This document shows, piece by piece, positions 60,255-64,000 of a stretch of 64,000 nt of DNA. The position numbers and the translations under genes were made by a program. The stretch comes from Trichobilharzia regenti (Eukaryota > Platyhelminthes > Trematoda > Strigeidida > Schistosomatidae), in NCBI GenBank assembly GCA_944472135.2, contig CALYDD020000434.1, positions 1 through 64,000 on the forward strand, written 5' to 3'. The first letter of the stretch is position 1; each line of letters begins with the position of its first letter. The notes below the pieces were generated by a model. It searched no databases. It was not told the DNA's origin and saw nothing but the letters and a program-made list of their open reading frames with translations.

Positions 60255-60555
60255 TGTAGCGGTAAATAATTCCCCAAAATTATTGACCACAGCAATCACT
60301 CATTGGATGCTGACCACCACTGTTTAAGTCGACTTGTTTAGCTGAAGGCTTCCGGTCAAGCATCCCCGCCATTTGGTACCCAGTCGTGTCACGTGCACGA
60401 TCACTAGCTAGTTAAGCGTTCGTCTAACGGCTTGTTTTGGTTCCTAAATATATCGCTTGGTTTGGACGATCAACAATTGGCTTTTGTTTTGTTTTTGGTA
60501 CGCGAGAACTAATAATTTAGAGGCTGTGTAAGATAATTCCGTCAAAACCTTTAAA
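60255..60555 (+). repeat. Gypsy 3' LTR
   Basis: TGTAGCGG to cctttaaa, followed by the target duplication cact at 60556-60559. Confidence 0.88.
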
Positions 60556-60559
60556 CACT

Positions 60560-61608
60560 CTATTCAACAATGACTTACCAGTTGCAGCTTCAGACTTCTT
60601 CACCGCACCGTTATCGTCACACCATTCGGAGTCAGACCTTGATTTCACATTTAGGTTATCACTGAACTTGCTCACTGGTTCACAGTTCACTTCTGTATGC
60701 ACCTCTTGCAAACGTGTACAACACAACCGTGTTGGTCTCGCATCTTGCAACTTATCTGTTGAGAATGTACTACGAAACCTGTTACACTCACTAGGTCTAT
60801 ATGCATTACTAGACATCATGGAGCCTTCTCGATATCCACCTCTCTGAGGCCTGTTCGTCATCAATGATTGCGTTTTACCCTCAGACTGCTCTATTCTAGG
60901 GGTGAGATTCAATATATTGGCAAACTTGCTCATAGATTGATTGACACTATCTTTTACTAGTTTAAGGATATCATCAAATTTTGGCTCGATACCCTCATCC
61001 TCCATACGGGAGCTTATCTTCACCCACTTCCTTTGCAGTTGAGTAGGTAGGCGTCTCGCTATTACTTCTAGTATAAAACTCGAGTTGAGGTCATTCATGC
61101 AATTCATAGAAATCAAGGTCATAAGATTATCTAAAAACTCAGTAAGTGCCTTGGAGTCATCTTGAAGTTGACTGCCATTACCTTTGACAGCTTCGTATAC
61201 GTTCCTTACAATCATTGAAGGTCTTCCAAGCCCTTGACGTAATATGCTCATAGCCTCAGCGTATCCCTCATTAGGGGACATGAGCTTACAGCACCGTATA
61301 GCTCTTGAAGCATCTCCAGTGCAACAACTCATCAAATACGTTAACTTGATTTCATCATTTAATAACAAACCAATTAAAATGATTTCAAATTCTCTTACAA
61401 ACTGTATATAATCTGTCGGGTTTCCACCGAAACACCGTGGTTCAAATTTAGGAAGTTTGATGTTCCTATTATCCCTGGACGGCGAAACAGTAACATCAAC
61501 CATGTCACGTTTCACATCAGACATATCGTTACAAGTAACAGACAAGTCAACATGACTTACTTTCCTGTTTGCATCCAAGACGCTGTGTCCCTTCTTTGAC
61601 CCAGGCAT
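60560..61608 (-). pseudogene. Element B gag, N-terminal part (5' of the Gypsy insertion)
   Basis: It starts at ATG 61606-61608 (MPGSKKGHSV) and is open for about 349 codons until the Gypsy LTR; beyond that the frame runs into LTR sequence and stops at 60517. The DUF1759-like core is uninterrupted: NIKLPKFEP, YLMSCCTGDASRAIRCC, EAMSILRQGLGRPS, then LEVIARRLPTQLQRKWVKI. The array copies have TAA and a frame change precisely in the GYAEAM-LGRPS stretch, which is open here. The first ~50 codons and the leader are the same as in the array; the core differs at many residues. With the part at 54791-55400 the original gag would have been about 550 codons. Confidence 0.87.
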
Positions 61609-61780
61609 CGTTGAACTTGACCCAATTCCAAAAACGTTCCAGATATTGCTTGTTCAAAGAAGACTTGGTTGGCACCAGGAAAGATGAACGGTGACTATCT
61701 AAACTTTCACCAACTGTCTGAATCCGCCAGAATCTGTTTCTACCGTCAGAAACTGTCAGCCACGTCTCGTAAACCGTCAA
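61609..61780 (-). other. Element B stand-alone copy: leader between 5' LTR and gag
   Basis: 172 bases from ttgacggtttacgagacg to the gag ATG, identical by eye to the array leader. No TGG-type primer-binding site follows the LTR directly, so the priming tRNA is unclear. A non-ATG open frame of 77 codons overlaps the gag start and is present in every copy; I do not treat it as a gene. Confidence 0.6.
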
Positions 61781-62102
61781 TGCCCAGCTCTTGCTACGCT
61801 CGGGCTCACACTGTTCCTCGAAGCTTCCCAGAAACGCTTAGTACGAACGGACGCAAAACCAAAACACCAATTGGCGACTCGAGTATTCTTTATGGTTACA
61901 CCAACATATAAACTCTAAGGTCTGTGAATAAATATTACAATAATAAATCACAATGTTACTTCTGACGGTTTACTGCTGACTTCTTTCTGAACAGCGACCG
62001 ATGAGACGATGACTCTCGTATGGATGACTCCGCGAGAATTGGGGAAGTTGGTTTTGAGCAAACAACCGTGAATTGATCGTTCAATCTTCAACTGCATCGA
62101 CA
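61781..62102 (-). repeat. Element B stand-alone copy, 5' LTR (322 bp)
   Basis: On the minus strand TGTCGATGCAG...GAGCTGGGCA. Similarity to the other LTR ends exactly at TGTC, which fixes the LTR start. Confidence 0.9.
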
Positions 62103-62339
62103 GGGATAGTTGCGATTGACGAAGTTGCAGAGGGTCTGACCTTATAGCCTTCGCCCATTTTGTAGAGACATTTATGCGCCTCTCGAGCATAGTATTGGCG
62201 AGCTCACGAAGCGGAATTCCACAATCCGCACTCACGGCATTTAATACTCTTCATAATATGATGTCAGGCAGTTAACTTTCCCTTCACTCATAAGCGTGAA
62301 CTACAGGAACTGTGTCGTTCACAAGATGCTTGTATCAAA
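62103..62339. other. Unassigned flank of element B
   Basis: The minus strand is open through 62103-62235 (LRELANTMLERRINVSTKW) in a protein-like way, but I recognise no family. It may be a remnant of whatever element B inserted into; it does not continue the CR1 tail seen on the other side. Confidence 0.35.
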
Positions 62340-62855
62340 GAGGGTACTTAAACAGAATCTAAGTCTAACATAAAATACCTTGGAGTAGTTCTGTCCTCTG
62401 GTCTCTCTTGGTCATTCTATATCTTGTCGGTTTCTAGGAAAACCTTCAGTCTAGCTTACCACGTTGTGTAGTTAAGACAGTCAGGAATCGTTTAACCTCT
62501 TTTTTACAAATTGTTAACTCTCGCACTGGTCTTTGCTGCTCCCCCTTATTCTTTCCTGAATTACTCAAAAACGACTATGTCGCACTGTGCAGGGTATTAA
62601 GATTGTCATTATGGCTAGTGGAGTACCATTTAGTCAACTAATTAAGGCATAAGTTAAAAGACATCTAAGCTCATGCGAGAAATGGTCTAAATCTGTACTG
62701 TCTAACCCTCAACATCCCCTCTATTCTCAACTCTTCTCTTTAATTTCACCTGATGGAACCAGAAGTCAGTATAAAAGATTATATGATCGTTTTTGGAACT
62801 ATGTATTTTCAAAAATTGTTGTCGTTTTCATTGGCAGCAGTTCACAGCCTTTTGA
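62340..62855 (+). pseudogene. Degraded CR1/SR1-like reverse transcriptase C-terminus
   Basis: KYLGVVLSSGLSWS (about 62373-62414) is the conserved post-catalytic block of CR1-type RTs. It is followed, across frameshifts and stops, by RHLSSCEKWSKSVLS (about 62660-62704) and LISPDGTRSQYKRLY. It is non-coding now, truncated at both ends, and opposite in orientation to the CR1 3' end at 52918. Confidence 0.7.
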
Positions 62856-62867
62856 GTTTACACAGGT

Positions 62868-63540
62868 ACAGTGCCCATTTTTCACTTTACTGAGGAGACA
62901 TCAACTAGGATTCTAGGAAATTAGTACGTCAGTGTGTGAATTTTATCAATCCGTAGACTGCATTCCATTCACTTAATACTGAAACTAAACTATGAGGGAA
63001 CTGATATTTCCAATAAGGATATAATACAAGGATAATTTCTACAACTGTCGTCTTTATTTTAACTCACTTTCATCATACATTTATTAACAGAGTTGTCCGT
63101 CACTCACTTTGGAACTTACCAAGGAACAATCTCGTCAACTTATTGTATGCTGATGATGTTGTCCACTTAGGCTGCGATAAGTGACCATTGAAACTGGAAG
63201 ATATGAAAAGACTACTGGTTTTGGATCGTAGTGTCTGTACCATTTCTTCTGTGTTAAGTAGTCTAATATGGTGAGTAATATTGGGGTTAAGCTTAGTGTT
63301 GAGTAGAAATGTGACTCAAAACGTTGTCAATGACACAAATGCATTCACTCTGTGTAATCTCACATATCTGAGCAACCCTTATATTTTATCCATATGACTA
63401 TTCGTTTTTCATCACATTTATGCTCATTAGAGTTCCTTTTAGTTTCTTTTTTCCTCTACCTTTGTGTGCTACATGGAATGTGATAACGGGTGCACTTGTG
63501 TGCAAGCTTCTATGTTGAAAGTAAGTCTGACAGAATGATC
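62868..63540 (+). pseudogene. Second degraded RTE copy sharing the internal deletion
   Basis: LPRNNLVNLLYADDVVHLG (about 63109-63165) matches the intact [19 protein letters not shown], so the catalytic motif is still legible. It is followed almost at once by LEDMKRL, the same shortcut as in the copy at 51480. A further deletion removes the RLRWLGHV region. The 3' UTR aligns (tctacctttgtgtgctac and tctatgttgaaagtaag near 63455-63525). Confidence 0.8.
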
Positions 63541-63806
63541 TATAATCCAGGTATAATGAAATGCTAAAACGTGGTTAAAAATAGGCAAAATGTCAACAAA
63601 TGATAATCTTATTTTTTCATTTAGTTCTTGTCTAACTGAAAAAAGTGATCTTACAATAATTTCTCCTCTTACCCGAGATAACTCACACTCTGTCTCGTTA
63701 TATCTCATTAGTTAGTTAATTTTATCGCGTAGCCCAAACGCGAAGTAGAAACACATCTGATGAAATATGTTTTGCTTATTACCAACTAAATATGATAATT
63801 CTCAAG
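63541..63806. other. Unassigned sequence, partly similar to 52366-52560
   Basis: It shows collinear weak similarity to the sequence after the other degraded RTE copy, up to about 63720. No gene is seen. Confidence 0.45.
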
Positions 63807-63874
63807 TGTGGAATGTCACAAACCGAACTGCCGCACTTCTGTGCTGAGTTCCATGTTAAAACTCAGTCAGTCAG
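63807..63874 (+). mobile_element. RTE 3' terminus fragment with a short-repeat tail
   Basis: gtggaatgtcacaaaccg and the following ~50 bases match the last 70 bases of the intact RTE 3' UTR (cgaactgctgcacttcgg and gttctatgttgaatcc in the intact copy). It ends in cagtcagtcag, a tetranucleotide tail like, but not identical to, the cagacag tail of the full copies. It is severely 5'-truncated, as usual for non-LTR insertions. Confidence 0.75.
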
Positions 63875-64000
63875 CTTTGTCCCTGCAGATGCGCAGTGTT
63901 ACAACTCACTAGTGTCAGTTAACTTAAACAATTATTCATGCCGTTTCCTAAGTACTCTATGCATTTCCCAGTTCCTTAAATTGTCCAGATAAAGCGCACC
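63875..64000. other. Right window edge; nothing recognised
   Basis: No repeat, RNA gene or coding motif is seen in the last 126 bases. Confidence 0.5.

Larger units (their letters stand above)
55401..60555 (+). mobile_element. Ty3/Gypsy LTR retrotransposon, CsRn1 clade, nested inside element B gag
   Basis: A 5.15-kb element with LTRs of about 300 bp, a likely primer-binding site right after the 5' LTR, gag, protease, RT-RNase H-integrase, and a polypurine tract before the 3' LTR. The target bases cact (or acact) are duplicated at 55397-55400 and 60556-60559. The Gag motif C-x2-H-x8-C-x4-C is the CHCC type known for the CsRn1 clade, which includes Boudicca of schistosomes. The LTRs differ by about ten substitutions and a few small indels by eye, and pol has two frame breaks, so this copy is probably dead. 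It lies antisense to the element it interrupts. Confidence 0.93.
53420..62102 (-). mobile_element. Stand-alone copy of element B (gag-only BEL/Pao-like LTR retrotransposon), split by a Gypsy insertion
   Basis: Two 322-bp direct repeats (3' LTR 53420-53741, 5' LTR 61781-62102 on the minus strand) bound a leader, gag, a post-gag extension and a 3' segment, about 2.88 kb of internal sequence without the nested Gypsy element at 55401-60555. It has no protease, RT or integrase, so it is non-autonomous, comparable to gag-only terminal-repeat (TR-GAG) elements. Flank similarity to the array ends exactly at the LTR edges, which defines TG...CA termini. I see no target duplication (agaaaa on the left, gggata on the right). 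The two LTRs differ at a fair number of positions, so the insertion is not new. Confidence 0.88.

Noticed and set aside
53414..62108. Target-site duplication of the stand-alone element B
   Set aside because: agaaaa on the left and gggata on the right do not match; either mutated or the flanks were rearranged.
1..64000. Hammerhead ribozymes (known from schistosome repeats) in satellites A and B
   Set aside because: I looked for ctgatga followed by gaaa with matching stems. Candidates such as 2998 and 63760 lack the gaaa core or stems.

Overview
This window is repeat-dominated, eukaryotic (flatworm-like) heterochromatin with no recognisable host gene. The mix of elements points to a trematode, most likely a schistosome: an SR2-like RTE non-LTR retrotransposon, CR1/SR1-like fragments, a Ty3/Gypsy element with the CHCC Gag motif of the CsRn1 clade (the clade of Boudicca), and a BEL/Pao-type Gag. 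The genus is inferred from these families; the species and chromosome cannot be read from the sequence. Two long arrays of near-identical units side by side would fit a sex-chromosome or pericentromeric block, but that is inference.

Layout. (1) 1-28750: about 17 head-to-tail copies of a 1,027-bp satellite (satellite A), G/T-rich on the + strand. Three consecutive units carry a full-length 3.76-kb RTE element at the same base, on the minus strand, with the same 11-bp target duplication. RTE and satellite were therefore copied together as a ~4.8-kb higher-order unit. Two RTE copies have an open 1,017-codon endonuclease-reverse transcriptase ORF; the first has a one-base frameshift. (2) 28751-29577: an AT-rich spacer, then a 21-bp scrap of satellite A. 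(3) 29578-50356: about 6.5 head-to-tail units of 3,214 bp (repeat B). Each unit is one 318-bp LTR plus the internal region of a gag-only, non-autonomous BEL/Pao-like retrotransposon, so neighbouring units share LTRs. All gag copies carry the same disabling lesions. (4) 50357-53419: degraded Gypsy integrase, RTE and CR1 pieces. (5) 53420-62102: a stand-alone minus-strand copy of element B with two 322-bp LTRs and a gag open at the positions broken in the array, but split by a + strand CsRn1-clade Gypsy element (55401-60555). (6) 62103-64000: more CR1 and RTE debris, partly a direct duplicate of 51.5-52.5 kb.

How the parts relate. Nothing here looks like a host pathway; the logic is that of selfish DNA. 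RTE and Gypsy encode their own enzymes. Element B encodes only Gag and would need a BEL/Pao Pol in trans. Unequal exchange then turned both an RTE-bearing satellite unit and element B into arrays. The most interesting points are the LTR-gag satellite, the mosaic relation between the array and the stand-alone B copy, a textbook -1 frameshift signal between Gypsy gag and protease, and the satellite A remnant at the A/B junction. Start codons of several retroelement ORFs are not ATG, and this is noted where it matters.
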